A stretch of 64,000 bases of DNA from Mikania micrantha (GCA_009363875.1 CM018690.1:19299692-19363691), one strand, 5' to 3'; positions 1 through 11,999 are shown, numbered from the stretch's first letter. Numbers and translations are program-made. Notes: generated by a model from the sequence alone, not told the origin.

Positions 1-2541
1 AAGGGGACGCGGCTACCTTGACTTCCGCTGGGTCCAAAACTTAAAAATCTTAAATGAATGTGCACTCCACGCCTCCAAACTCTTTTATTGACAATGTTTT
101 TTTTATTATTGACTTAATATATTGCATTTTTATTACGTAATGAACATTATAAGACCTAAAGTGTCAAACCGACCCGGACACTTTTATATTCAGTTCTATC
201 TAATTGAAGCGTTTAAAAATAGTGAACCCACAGAAAAAATATACTGGGTCCGTCATTGTTTCGTTCTTTATTTTCTTGACGGAATGATTAATTCAATGAT
301 CTCGTCAACGCAATAATATTCACCTATTACAAAAAATTAACTGTTACCTTGATAATTTACACGAGGTGCGTAAACTATCATGTCTAATGTGGCTGTTTTT
401 TTTAGTTACCGAATTGTGTTAAAAACTCGGTGTTTTATACGTTTTTTAAAGGAAATATCTATTAATCAACAAAAAGGTAAAATAAATATTAGATGAGTAA
501 GAATTAGAGTTTAAACGTTAAAGAAATGAAATATAACCTTTCAATTCAAGCATAGATACCACGTTGAAAATAATGAAATTTAGTCACCATCATGTGAATT
601 AGATTTGATATACAAATTTAAATTTATGACCACTCAAATATGTATGTTGATTTTCAATGTCTGCCGCGCTTTATAATCACGTTATAAATTTTTAATCATA
701 TGTTATTACCATGATCTAATACGATTGATTGATGACTTAAATTAATTATTCACACGTTACGACTTACCACAAATCACTTTATTGTCTTATTTTGAATTGC
801 TACTTAAATAAAATGATTATTATATATCCTTTCAAGTAACCATAGCGATTTAAATAATGCGATTTTAATAAATTAATATGCATGGATTAAAATTATATTT
901 TTATTATTTGTATAATAAAGACTTGTTATTAACATACTAAGTCCTGACATATAATTATTGGAGTTGGATCTAATAAGAAAAGATTTGCCTAAAAAGAGTA
1001 AAAACAAATAGATATTTAATATCTAACATGCTAAAATTATAAAAACAAAAATGTATTACATAAAACAAAATTTAGTACAAAAAAAAAAACAAAATCCAGT
1101 TCAAAAAATGAAAATACAGTACAAAAAAAAAAAGAAAAATCAAGTACAAAAAAAATAGAAAAATATTACAAAAAACAAAAATAGAATACAAAAATTCACT
1201 ACCAAAAAATACAACAAAAAAATAAAGAAAAAGAATTTAGTAAAAAAAATAATAATTTAACACAAAAAAATAAGATTTTATATGTAAATTATCATGACAC
1301 ATGTCAAACTCCTATTAGTTTTTATTCTTGTTAGGCAAAATCTCTTTTTATATGATATTTTTTCCCTATAATTTTTATTCAATCATTTATGGAGTTATGT
1401 GTTGTTAAATAATGAACAAAAAGAGTGGATTAATAATAAACACAATGAAAAAAATATGGGCCATGTTACATAATATTATATTTATACTCAAAATAAATGT
1501 GTTGTTTTTATGTGCCTTGGTCTTTTTCCTTATGTATGTTTATAATAATAGAATGCCAATCATGATAAGAAATCATATTCAAGTAGCAGAAACACTACTT
1601 AACTTGTTCTTAATACTTGAATATTGATCACAACCAACACCAAATTAAGATTCAAATAGAACATTACTTTAATCTATTATTTTGAGTTATACGACACATA
1701 ATCTTCAATGATTCTAATTCCATCCATGATTACCCCATATTATACCTCGTTTCTATTTTTCTAAATATTCATACATCATTTGTCTTAATACGAAGTTCAT
1801 CGTGAGTTATAATTTAGGATTTAAATACTTATTTGTGCAACTTTTGCATCATGCATGGAGAGATTCAGTAAAACTCATATATGTTATGATGGATATTGAT
1901 GACACATTAACAAATGATGTTCTAGCTACTCGACTCACTACTCAAAATAGTACTTTACATGAGAAGGAGTGTACATACAATTGGATATAGGTCAACTTAA
2001 ATGACTCTACTAGTCATGAAAATTAAAAATAGTTGCCATTCAAATTTAGCTGGGAAAGAGTTTAAGGGAAATTTTGAAATTTTTTTGTAAAAAGGATTTT
2101 TTTTTTTAACAGCATTTCTTTTAGCATTGTGATTATTATATATGTATTTTTTTTTTTCGGTTAAACAAACATTTTTTTTATATTGGTTTTTAAAAAGTGA
2201 GGTGATGTGACTATTTATGGAAGGTTACCCCGGTCATGGGTGATGACTCAAAAATTATAATATATTTATTCTTTTTTTTTCTTTCAAGCGAACAGTTGAC
2301 GTGACGTAGTGATGGATGGACGTGCCAGTGTCAACCTTACCATTGGCAAGTTTGGTGATGTGGCAGCCAGCTGGCATATATCACCCCTAGCTACCAATAG
2401 TGAGTTCTGACATTTCACCTAAATATTTCTCTGTTAATGAATGCTAATGATACCAGGTTAAAAGCCATCCTCCTTACCAATGGTGACGGACGTATTTGTA
2501 AAACTAATCTTGTTTGTACGAGGCTTTACCAATGTCTCTAC
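1..2541. other. AT-rich intergenic DNA, no gene seen
   Basis: Only short, unconvincing ORFs occur here (122-316, 1412-1627, 1802-1990). None shows a recognisable domain and their composition matches the surrounding AT-rich DNA. The only structure I see is the A-rich inverted repeat listed separately. Confidence 0.6.
976..1351. repeat. Inverted repeat enclosing an A-rich core
   Basis: An arm at about 976-1013 (containing GATTTGCCTAAAAAGAGTAA) is repeated in inverted, diverged form at about 1309-1351. Between the arms lies an A-rich block in which 'gtacaaaaaaa' recurs with variation (1070-1270). It looks like a decayed foldback or MITE-type element. I could not find a target-site duplication, so the class is unknown. 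Confidence 0.4.
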
Positions 2542-2546
2542 ATTTT

Positions 2547-4907
2547 TGTAACATCCGTGAAAAATCCAGGTAAAATCCATATTAAGATCTTAATTATTTA
2601 GTCATTAACGGACAAAAACCAAGTTAATACGTATGTTGAGTCGATGGTATTTAAACAACTAAGAAAAACATGATCAGTCATGGGTTTTCAGATATCGTAA
2701 TGCGTATGAAAATAATCAAGGATTAACGGAATAACTATGAGAATTTGGAAATATTTAATAACGCAAATTATATTATAAACTACTTATAAATATCCCAAAT
2801 ATTAGAATAAATTTTATGAAAAATTTTGAGTATATTAATAAATATAAATTCATAACTATTTTAATATTTAAATCAATGTTTAAATAATTATAAAATTTAT
2901 CAAACAAGTTCAAAGTTGTTCATAATGTAAAATAAATATTTAATAAGTTCTTTTAAATAAATATGAATCAATAAACATTTTCAAGAAATTTTATAAATTT
3001 TAGAAATATTTTAGTACTAAGTTCTTTTAAAGTTCTTTATTTTATAAATATTATTACCCATTTTTTTATAAAAATTCAAAGAACTCTTTCCCTAATTAAA
3101 ATTTAATCAAAATTCCTAATTAAACATAATCATTTAACTTTTTAACCTATTAACCTATACCCCAACATCCTTGTCTCCCCCAACATCCTTGTCACACTCA
3201 CACACCCTCTCCCCTCTCCCTTCCTCAACTATAAATACCCCATTACATCCTTCCTAAATCCTTTGCACCAAATCCATTCTTCTTTGGATTTCTAATTCTA
3301 TCTCCCTAAACCACCTCTCTTGGGATCTTTCAAGATCTCCAAGGTAATAAACACTTAAACTAAATGCTCTTACATTACTTATGTTCTTCATCTTCTTCTT
3401 CTAATCCTCCAAATTTTAAGTTGTTACCATGCTTGATAACACAAAGGTTTGTGTGTTGTAAGGTTTCCTAATAACTTGTCTTATGACAAGTAACCTATGA
3501 TCAACCCATACACAAACATACTTTCAAGTCATGGATTCTTGCAATATTGATAACAAAAAGGTTTGTATGTTTGTTCTTTACCAAACATCCAAGCATACCT
3601 TCAATATTTGCCTTATTATTTTGAATGTTGATAACACAAAGGTTTGGTATAATTATGGGTCTTTAATCAAAGATCAACAACTATACAAAACATACTTTCA
3701 ACATTTGCCTACTTATACATATATTTGTAGAAACTATAAATCAAAACTATGCACTTGTTTATATTCAATTATAATAATTGAATGATATTAAAATATTTTG
3801 AAATTTACTTTAAAACACTCATTCACTAATATTACTTCAAAGTAATACCCTAAAATATCTAATACTATTAAAACTTGATTATACGCATTACAAACTTTAT
3901 TATTATTAAACCATCCGTGGTGTCATTATCATTAAACCATCCGTGGTTTCATTCGTAATTTGGTACGACTCAAAATAAAGAGTCGATTAAAATGCCAAAT
4001 TAAAAAGCGAACTGTGTTATGGCTTAGTATCATTATTAAGTTGGAAGATGACAAGTTCGAGTAACGTATTATCATTTCTTTTATGACTTAAGGAAAGTCA
4101 TTACTTTGCAATAACCCCAATCTATTAATCGGGTTAACGCATCTCTTATATATACTAAATATTAAATCCATCGTAAAACTCAACAAATGTATACTTTCCT
4201 TATTTTAGGGGTTTGAAGTTCGTGACAAGGAGCAAGATCTTAATATTATCTATCTTCTAGCATCCTACTACTAGTGAGTTTCATAGCCCCTCTTTTTATT
4301 TAATATTTTGGGGTGGAATACATGCTAGATACTAAAACTTTACATCCATACGTGTTTAAATGAAATAGGCATTTTAGTGATTACTTGAGTATACGTGTTA
4401 CTATCGTTTAAACTTCTTTAATATTCATGATGTACATTAATAATATTTTGAGTGAAGTATACGTTTGACATCGTTTAAACTCATAATCATAAAATGCATG
4501 CTTTATTGTTAAACATTATGGGATGCATGTTACTATAAACTTCTTTTTTTTTTTTTTTTGTAATCATGCTTTATCGAGTCATAAACCTATGGACTCACCA
4601 ACTATTTTTAGTTGATACTTGAGCATGTATTTCAGGAAATTAGCTACATGGATTATATTACAACAAGAAGATTTTGAAGATATTGTTTAATTTAAATTAG
4701 ACTATATGGAGAAATCTTATATTGTTGTATCATTTTGAATCATATCATTTTGTAAAACTATTATCGATATGTTATTTGAATCTTTGTAAATCTCTTATGT
4801 ATGTTATTTGGATTATGAATGCAATTTAGTAAGTTTCTTTATAAACAATGTATTTGTAATCCGATTTCGTCTCGCCCTCGTGATTCCGCTTTAGCGGGGG
4901 TGTGACA
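2547..4907 (+). mobile_element. Solo LTR, long Ty3-type, perfect 5-bp TSD
   Basis: The sequence begins TGTAACATCC and ends GGGGGTGTGACA, so it has TG...CA ends. ATTTT stands immediately before it (2542-2546) and immediately after it (4908-4912), a perfect 5-bp target duplication. The 2361-bp body has no retrotransposon protein genes. A TATA-like CTATAAATACCCC lies at 3230-3242, and a GTGAGTTTCATAGCCCCTC block near 4274 matches blocks in the other long LTRs here. Orientation is taken from these. Length and end sequence suggest a Ty3 (gypsy) family. The lineage is not proven. Confidence 0.85.
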
Positions 4908-4912
4908 ATTTT

Positions 4913-5539
4913 GCTTATGAAAACCTAAAAATCCCCACTTCTCACTTATCATTTCTATATCAAACACAGGTACCCCTAATAAGATGTATGAACGATCTGA
5001 TATCGTGTTTTAATGCACCGAAAGATTCAATCTGAGAAAGATTTAGACGAATTGAATCATCATGAGCCAAAAACATAGTCAGTCGTCGATGATGATTAGA
5101 AGCACAAAAAAGGTGAAAATCAGAATACGAATTATCACCAACTTTTGAGTAGCTATTTCCTATTAAAACTTGCTTTCTTCGAAGTATCTCTGTCTCTCTC
5201 TCCATTACTTCTTGCTCTATGTGCATATTTCTGTAACTTCTAAAGATACTTACCTTGTGTTTTTAAAAAACATAGTTGACATGTCATGAGTTTTTTATTT
5301 TTATTTTAAATGTGGGTTTTTACTTTATCATCATCATTAATGTGTTCGATATATCTCATCATTATCAAAACTAATGTAGAGTCTGAGGAATGTAAGATGT
5401 AGACAACCTTACATTTATCTTGTAGCAATAAAGATGAGATATATGTTTGATTGATCAAAGAGTGACATGTGGCAATGCTTGTGTAAAACTTTGACAAGTG
5501 GCAAACAAATATGTTTGTTTATTATAATAGTAATATATA
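4913..5539. other. Unassigned DNA with two short minus-strand ORFs
   Basis: Minus-strand ORFs at 4960-5226 (88 residues) and 5306-5497 (63 residues) have fairly balanced composition but no domain I recognise. The segment lies beside a Helitron-like 5' end near 5540, so it could be a captured gene fragment. It is more safely left unassigned. Confidence 0.35.
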
Positions 5540-6400
5540 TATATATAATTATGTTCAAGTAAAAAGGGTGAGATTGGTGAAAAAGGTGAGAATGATTATT
5601 GAGATGACAAGTGACATTTCTCTAATTTTATAAAAAAAGTATTTTGGTCAATGTTTTTAAAAATTCAAGTCATTGTATTTTATGCTTTAGATCATTGTGT
5701 TTAATGTTTTTATTATTGTATTTTCTTTTTTATATATTGTGTTATTTTGTTAATGTTTTTTATGCATTGAATAAACTGTTCTTATTTATTTTCTATGTTT
5801 TATTTATTAAAAGTACATAATTGTGTTATTTCACCATTATGTTTTTAAAACTCATAATTTTAAAGAACATAAATTGTTTTAATTTTTTGAAAAATACATT
5901 TTCTTCATTGTATTTTATGTTTAAATCAACGTTTAATATATTCATCATTGTGTTTTATCTTTAGAACATTGTGTAATATATTCATCATTGTGTCTTACGT
6001 TCAGGTCATTGTGTAATATATTCATCATTGTATTTTATCTTCAAAACATTGTGTAATATATGCATCATTATGTCTTACGTTCAGGTCAATGTGTAATAAT
6101 CATTATTATGTTTTACGTTAAGGTTATTATGTAATAGTCATTATTATGTTTTACGTTAAGGTCATTGTGTAATATACGCATCATTGTGTTTTACGTTCAG
6201 GTCATTGTGTAATATACTCATAGTTATGTTTTACGTTCAGGTTATTGTGTAATATGCTCATAATTGTGTATTACGTTCAAGTGGCTGCGTAATATACTCA
6301 TTATTGTGTTTTACGTTTAGGTCATTGTGATTTACGTTCAGGTCATTGTGATTTACGTTCAGGTCATTGTTTCGCCAATTTTATCTTTAAAGCTCATCAT
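5540..6400. repeat. Dispersed repeat with degenerate tandem array
   Basis: From about 5930 to 6370 a roughly 40-45-bp unit recurs with variation, built on words such as TTCAGGTCATTGTGTAATAT and CATTATTGTGTTTTACG. The left part (5540-5930) is clearly similar to 17600-18000, including a shared AAGTGACATT...TCTCTAATTTTAT block, so this is a family with at least two copies in the window. No coding capacity is evident. Confidence 0.7.
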
Positions 6401-7004
6401 TTTATAAAAAAAAATAGTTAGACACAACATCGAACAAAAATAAACAATCACAAACAAAAAGACACAATAACAAACAAAAAGACACAATGACGCATTACAA
6501 ATATAAAAGGTGGAGGAAAATGTATTTTTTTATTTTTTATATAACAATACTATACTCGTTTTAAAGATAAAAAATGCTCATTTTTTTGGTGTAGTTTTTT
6601 TAAAAAAATAATATCGTTATAAAAGTTACGTCCGTTTAAAAAAATTGGGGGAACATTATTAAAAGTTAACAAAAGTGTCTATGACTAAAATACCATTCCA
6701 CTAACTTTTTTAATACAATTTTGATATCAACCATTAAATTATATATCTAATGGCCCCAATCCTTCTCACACTTCTCAACAATCTATCCCTTTTTATTATA
6801 ACCCTACCCTATACACACACACACTATTTATTGAATATATAACTTGAATTATAGTATATTTACATTCGACAGTGAATGCAAAGAAATACGATTTTGTCAT
6901 TATGTCATTAAATTACTCGTTTATTAGACATGCATAAGACTAGTTTAGATTATAGGTGATTATAGAATAAAATTGATATCATATAATTGTACAATATTTA
7001 TGGT
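6401..7004. other. AT-rich spacer, nothing recognised
   Basis: I see no gene, repeat array or terminal repeats in this stretch. It directly precedes the TSD of the Mutator-like element. Confidence 0.6.
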
Positions 7005-7012
7005 TTTATCTA

Positions 7013-7220
7013 GGGTGATTTTATTTGGACACCCCACTTTTTTATTTTAACACCCCTGCGGGCCAAGACGGGCCGTACTGGGCAGTACGGCCCGTATTGA
7101 ATACAGACAAACATTTCAGGGAATTCCTTGGTCCAAGCTTATTTTTCCAAGCCATTTTTGGTGTCAAAACAGTAGGGTCACTTGATACGGCCCGTACTGG
7201 TCAGTACGGGCCGTCTTGAA
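7013..7220. repeat. Left terminal inverted repeat of the MULE
   Basis: This end carries two inverted-word blocks. GACGGGCCGTACTGGGCAG runs into TACGGCCCGT at about 7068-7095, and TACGGCCCGTACTGGTCAG runs into TACGGGCCGTC at about 7177-7215. It pairs with the right end at 11590-11922. Repeated words in terminal repeats are typical transposase-binding regions. That role is inferred here. Confidence 0.75.
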
Positions 7221-7570
7221 GTTATTTATTTTTATTTAAACTTAATTTACGTATTTAAAATTTTTTTAACGACATATGCTTAGTACGTGAATTATTTGAA
7301 CGATATACGACTATTATGTTGATTAAACGTCATAATCTTGTTACGTTATCATTTTTAACGATATTGATTATTTACGAAATCGTTTTAACTAAATATTTTA
7401 TTTTATAATTAATTTGTTTACGTTAATTTAAATAAATTTAAACAATATAAATTTGTCGCACAAATATTAAACAACATAACAGAAACAATACAAATGCAAA
7501 AAGAAACACACATATATACACAGCATAAGTTTTACATATAAGGAAACAAAATACAAAAATACAAAACTAA

Positions 7571-8773
7571 CTACGATCCGGATAGTCCAGCGGACGATCC
7601 GTCGTCTGCGTAGACGCGTGACTCCAGGAACGGTGGAAGCTGTAACCCGTCCCGTCGCGCATGTTCTGACGCGACCGTCCACTGGACCAAATCCTCATAA
7701 CGATCGAGCCGTCGCTCGACGCGTGGCCCCCAGGCCGCCCGAAGACGATCGGCCTCAGCCATCTGCTGAGCCATCTCGTCGCACCGGGCGGCAATCTGGT
7801 GCAACAACGCCTCGAGTGGCTTGGTCAGGCGCACCGCACGGTAAACGTGCGGTGTATGCTGCGGCGGCGACTCCTCGCGTGCAGGTGATCGAACCGGCTC
7901 CTCCCGAATCGGCTCGGGGTCCGGCATCGCATCATCGTCCTGCGGCTGCTGCTGCTCCGGCATGATAACAACCTGGGCGGACTGAAACGGTCGACCGTCT
8001 GATCCAATAAACCGCAATCCCAGACCCGGGATGTCAGCGGCAAGTTTCATGCTTATGATCGTCCGACGATCGAGCTTATGAGGCTCGATCGCTGGCAGAT
8101 CATCAAGCATGTCAACCATGCCTCTGCTGCGAGCGATGTGGGTGACAAAGGCGCCACCCCCACAATGTACTGCGCTCCTATCGGTGGTAGAAGGAGGCGT
8201 AATATAACGCAAAACATCGTGTCAGGTTGCACGGCCTGCCAGCAATGAGTGAGTGAAGATAGAACAGATTTGTCGTCGTCACCCACTCCTGGCTCTAGCC
8301 GCGACCCGAGATGGTCGTCACGATGCAGCGGTGGATGTAACGAATCAGAGGATCTCTGATCATCGTCGCCCGTACTCGGTGGCCGGTGAACGGCGTATCA
8401 GATATCTGGGTCCACTATGCCCTCATAACCCCCTCCTCACACTACGTCAACCCCTGGGTGAAGTCGTCACGAACGGTCTCAAGCTCATAATAGATGCCTA
8501 AGTGCACGGCGAACCACTCGATCGACATCTTGAAGTGCTGTCCGCATAAGGAGAACTCAATATCTGGAAGAAGCTCCTCGTCATCCTGCTCCCGAACTGA
8601 TGCTGGTGAGTTCTGTATCGAAATGTGGATAGAAACTCCACAGTGATCAGCCTGTGGGTGGGCAGCTCCGCGATCTCGAACAGGCGAGTCCACGGTGTGT
8701 CCTCACCCGTACTGCTCAGGACGGCCCGTACTGCTGTTGGTCGTCTCAAACAAAACCAGGCCGTCTTGGCCAT
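7571..8773 (-). pseudogene. Broken Athila ORF1-like gene inside the MULE
   Basis: Reading leftward from 8773, three reading-frame segments join into one protein-like sequence. The first contains TPWTRLFEIAELPTHR (8498-8773), the second FSLCGQHFKMSIEWFAVHLG (8442-8693). The last runs through WTQISDTPFTGHRVRATMIR with in-frame stops into a 213-residue open stretch (7571-8212) that contains KLDRRTIISMKLAAD and ends in a charged, heptad-like segment. The style matches the plant 'Athila retrotransposon ORF-1' family (gag-like, function poorly known). At least one frameshift and several stops make it dead. Lying between GC-rich word arrays inside a MULE, it is probably captured DNA. Similarity is judged by eye only. 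Confidence 0.55.
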
Positions 8774-9240
8774 ACTAGGCTGTCTTTCTAAGACGGCCCG
8801 TCTTAACCAAAGCAGACCAAAACCAGGTCGTCTGTCTAAGACGGCCCGTCTTAACCATAGCAGGTCAAAACCAGGCCGTCTGTCTAAGACGGCCCGTCTT
8901 GACCAAACCAGGCCAAAACCAGGTCGTCTGTCTAAGACGGCCCGTCTTGGCCATACCAGGCCAACACGGACAGACGACCCGCTTTGGCCATACTAGGCCA
9001 AAACTAGGCCCTCTGTCCAAGACGGGCCGTACAGGTCAAGACGGCCCGTCTTGGCATACCAGCCCAAAGGTCACCTTCTTCATGTGATGAACAAGACGGG
9101 CCGTACAGGTCAAGACGCCCATCTTGGCCATACCAGGCCAAAAGTAGGCCGTCTATAAAAAGACGGGCCGTACAGGTCAAGACGGCCCGTCTTGATTGTT
9201 ATCTGATTCAAATTTGAATGAGCAAGACGGGCCGTAGGAG
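8700..9240. repeat. GC-rich word array with four 48-bp tandem units
   Basis: The word AAGACGGCCCGTCTT (near-palindromic) and variants of GACGGGCCGTA recur throughout. From 8792 the word returns exactly every 48 bp (8792, 8840, 8888, 8936), giving a true tandem array. Because 48 is a multiple of three, a plus-strand ORF (8625-8996) shows a 16-residue repeat, which I regard as a by-product. The same words occur in both MULE ends, so the array looks like internal copies of the element's terminal words. Confidence 0.8.
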
Positions 9241-9251
9241 TTAAACACATA

Positions 9252-9578
9252 TCAGTACAGATCTGCGTTGAAATCCAATTCTTGCAAGAGTTGTTGTTGA
9301 ATAAATGCCCAATGATTTTCATCAAATCCTAAACCCACGGCTACAGAAGGAAAACCACAGTTACCATTTGGCTCGACATCTTGTATGTTTATCAGATAAG
9401 GTTGAAGCAAAGGAAGGATGTGACGATCGAAGTGATAAACATTGTTTAATCCTTCTGGCTTCATGTTACGTGGAAAACGGAATTCGTTTTGACTTAGCGA
9501 GTCTGATGGTGGCATTGCTTTTGATACCGATGTGGAACGACTGTGCCGAAATACGGGTTTCTGAGTTTTCTCGGTCAC
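9252..9578 (-). pseudogene. Truncated OTU-like cysteine protease domain
   Basis: The 108-residue open stretch contains VEPNGNCGFPSVAVGLGF, the OTU-family active-site region with Asp before and Cys within NGNCGF, followed by a partial helix region (FIQQQLLQEL). It stops just before the GC-rich array at 9240, well short of the catalytic His part, so the domain is incomplete. OTU proteases remove ubiquitin-like proteins, and OTU domains are known companions of some plant MULE transposases. Here it lies downstream of the transposase remnant, apparently as its C-terminal part. Confidence 0.72.
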
Positions 9579-11504
9579 AGCTGTAAACGAACTATGCCTC
9601 GAAGGTTCAAATGTACCTTCTTGGGACGCTAAATTATCTTAACAACGTCTTGCTCTTTTTGTTTCTGTGCTTTTAAAGTTGGACGACCACGTGTATCTTT
9701 TTGAACTGAAGGCGCCTTTTTGTCGCTTTTATTTGGAAATACCTGCGACAAGACCTTCTTTATTAGACTCTTTTTTATTTCAGGAGGTTTGGAATTTATT
9801 TCTTCTGTAACCAAACCCATTTGTCCTATAACATCTATTTTGTTCTTCTTCTAACAGTGTTGGGTTAGCTGTGTTAAGTTTTGTCCAAAAAATATCTATA
9901 TCTGAGAGCGGTATCTTCTTATCTGCATAATTTATAATTAAAATTAATATAACAATAACTACTTGCGAAACATCTAAGATTTACATTTAATATTACGAAC
10001 CTGTGTTTAAATATTTTGATATATTACAAGCGCACGGTAACCCACAACTCGTCCAAAGCTGGTGGCCACACGTCATATTTGAGTCGCACATGACTCTTAT
10101 TTTATCTTTTTTCCTCGACCAACAAATCAAGAGCTTTATGGGACACCTTTCCTCGAAGGTTATCAAATATTGCTAGTTTATGATGACCCATAGTTTTAAT
10201 CAAGCTCGTTTCAAAATCGTGTTCCATTTTTACCTCCTGTGCTTGCACGATTTCATTTACGAAACCGACAAGCAAGGCAAGCGTGCTGTTTGTTGATCTG
10301 AGGAATCGTTTTAGGTTTGAGTGCTGACTTTCCACCCGGTTTGTTATGATCACACGTGACTCCATACATTTAATCAACATGCTCTTAGCCATTTCCAAGA
10401 CCCAGACGTAGTTTTCCACATGCTCTTTGCTTACGAACGCATGAGCAATACTAAACGTCTGGTGTGTGGAAGTCACGCCAACATTTTGAATAAATGGAAG
10501 CCTATAGGGCTCGTTTTGTACGTCGCGTCCATCATCAGTACGTGCGGAAATGCACGCCACCAGCAATACGATTTTGGATGACAGAAGAAAATGTCTTCCA
10601 CGACGTTTGTTTCAGGATCCTCCCAGGTATAGTAAATGTACCGCTGACTGTGAAGCACGTTTTCCAAGACCCTGCATCGGAGTATCACCGAATTTCTTCT
10701 TGTTTTTTATTTTCTGCTGTAAATTGTATACATCTCTAGAGATGGATACATTTGCAGGGTTATGTTTCTTTATGCTCGAAAGAATGTTACGAGGATCCAT
10801 GTGTCGCTAGGTCAGATTCTCAACCATATCTTCTTCCTCCTGAGTAAATCTTCTAACATATGGATGACCCTCTAGATTCTGAGCAGGTTCGTGATTGTGA
10901 TTGTCGTTTATCACCTGTAATTTCCAGGATTCACGAACTTCGTTGTATAACCCTATCAGTTGAAACGGACAACCGATTTTCTTGCTACCTGACCGTTTAA
11001 GGATTGCGATGCTATTATGCTCGCCACCACAGTCACACATGAGCCAGACTTTGATTACACTGCCTGTTGTCTTTGATTTCTTCGTTCTTCTTTTGACTAC
11101 AATGTAACCATTGTCTAGTGCTCTACTTTTCACCCACCCTACTAGCGCTTCTTTGGACATAAACTCCTGACATATAAAAACAATAATAAATACCGTAAAT
11201 GGGTAGCGATAATATACAATCATCAACATTTATGTTTCATTTAAGTTACCTCTTTGGTTTCCCAGTTAATGTTTGCATCCGCCGGCTTTTCTTCATAAGC
11301 CTCCTCCGTGTTACTTGGTTTACTATCATCATACACGAACCCATAATCGTTTTGTTGCGCATATGATGCTTGGCTGTCAAAACCGACATCAGCGTTAGGT
11401 TCAACATTCAGATCTATCGTGCCGTATGAATACTCAACAGGAGGTTCTTCATTCAAATCTGGCACGGAATAGTTGAAAAAACTCTCATCCAAGAACGACA
11501 TCAT
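9252..11504 (-). pseudogene. FAR1/MULE transposase pseudogene with OTU tail
   Basis: In transcription order, exon 1 (11250-11504) is an acidic N-terminus with two DLNxxP motifs. A GT-AG intron follows (11167-11249). Exon 2 starts at 11166 and encodes a FAR1 DNA-binding zinc finger (cysteines in MCDCGGEH and GCPFQL, histidines in NDNHNHEP). After an in-frame TAG near 10807 comes the MULE transposase start (10473-10688, LMMDATYKT with the first catalytic Asp). Frameshifts lie near 10680 and 10500. The next segment (10102-10566) jumps from the expected second-Asp region (ITNR, Asp lost) straight to VESQHSNLKR, which implies a large internal deletion. A CGHQLWTSCGLPCAC segment follows at 10040-10090, then a further apparent intron, then DIDIFWTKL and the OTU segment. 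It is clearly non-functional. Confidence 0.82.
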
Positions 11505-11589
11505 TACAAATATGAATTATCTTGAAATATATTTGAATTCGAAAACTTACGCGTTCGTTTGAAATGATTCAAGCTTATATACAAATTTG

Positions 11590-11922
11590 AAGATGGTTCA
11601 ATACGGCTCGTACTGGCCTATACGGCCCGTACTTGGTCAAATCAATGTCCTTCCATGTCAGCATTGTCAGAATTGAAAAATCAAGACGGTATTGGCCAGT
11701 ACGGGCCGTCTTGCTTTCAAATCATTGTCCTGTGTTGCAGGAAATGTCTGTACGATGAATGAGAGGGGCCGTAGTGACCAGTACGGCCCGTCTTGATCCC
11801 AATCATTGTCAAAAGTTGTCAGGGGGAATGTTTGACCAGGTACTGAGACTGGCCATACTGAGCAGTACGGACCGTCTCAGGGGTGTATTTTTAAATAATG
11901 TGGTGTAAGAATAACACAACCC
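11590..11922. repeat. Right terminal inverted repeat and word array of the MULE
   Basis: The region holds several inverted word pairs (CGTACTGGCCTATACGGCCC, GGCCAGTACGGGCCGTCTTG, GACCAGTACGGCCCGTCTTG). It ends with the complement of the left terminal sequence. It lies directly upstream of the transposase start at 11504, so it is also the probable promoter region of that gene. Confidence 0.75.
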
Positions 11923-11999
11923 TTTATCTATTGCTAAATGTATGGTCCTAGCTTAATGTTGATTTAATTAAAGAAACACTAATGTGACTAATTTTAAAA

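Larger units (their letters stand above)
7013..11922 (-). mobile_element. Complete Mutator-like element (MULE), 8-bp TSD
   Basis: The ends form long imperfect inverted repeats. The left end reads GGGTGATTTTATTTGGACAC and the reverse complement of the right end reads GGGTTGTGTTATTCTTACAC. Both continue through a shared ACACCCCTG and CCGTACTG region. TTTATCTA flanks the element perfectly at 7005-7012 and 11923-11930. MULEs typically make 8-11 bp duplications. The element holds, on the minus strand, a FAR1-type zinc finger plus MULE transposase remnant with an OTU domain (9252-11504), and an Athila ORF1-like pseudogene (7571-8773). Both genes are broken, so the copy is dead. The boundaries are well supported. 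Confidence 0.88.

Noticed and set aside
7618..7965. Plus-strand 115-codon ORF
   Set aside because: It lies opposite the longer Athila ORF1-like frame in GC-rich DNA and is its shadow.
8625..8996. Plus-strand 123-codon ORF with a 16-residue repeat (LSKTARLNQSRPKPGR type)
   Set aside because: It is a translation of the 48-bp tandem DNA repeat in the MULE. No start context, domain or neighbour supports a real protein.
7013..9240. Treating the left part of the MULE as a separate element
   Set aside because: The terminal inverted repeats and perfect 8-bp duplication join 7013 to 11922. No second TSD was found at 9240.
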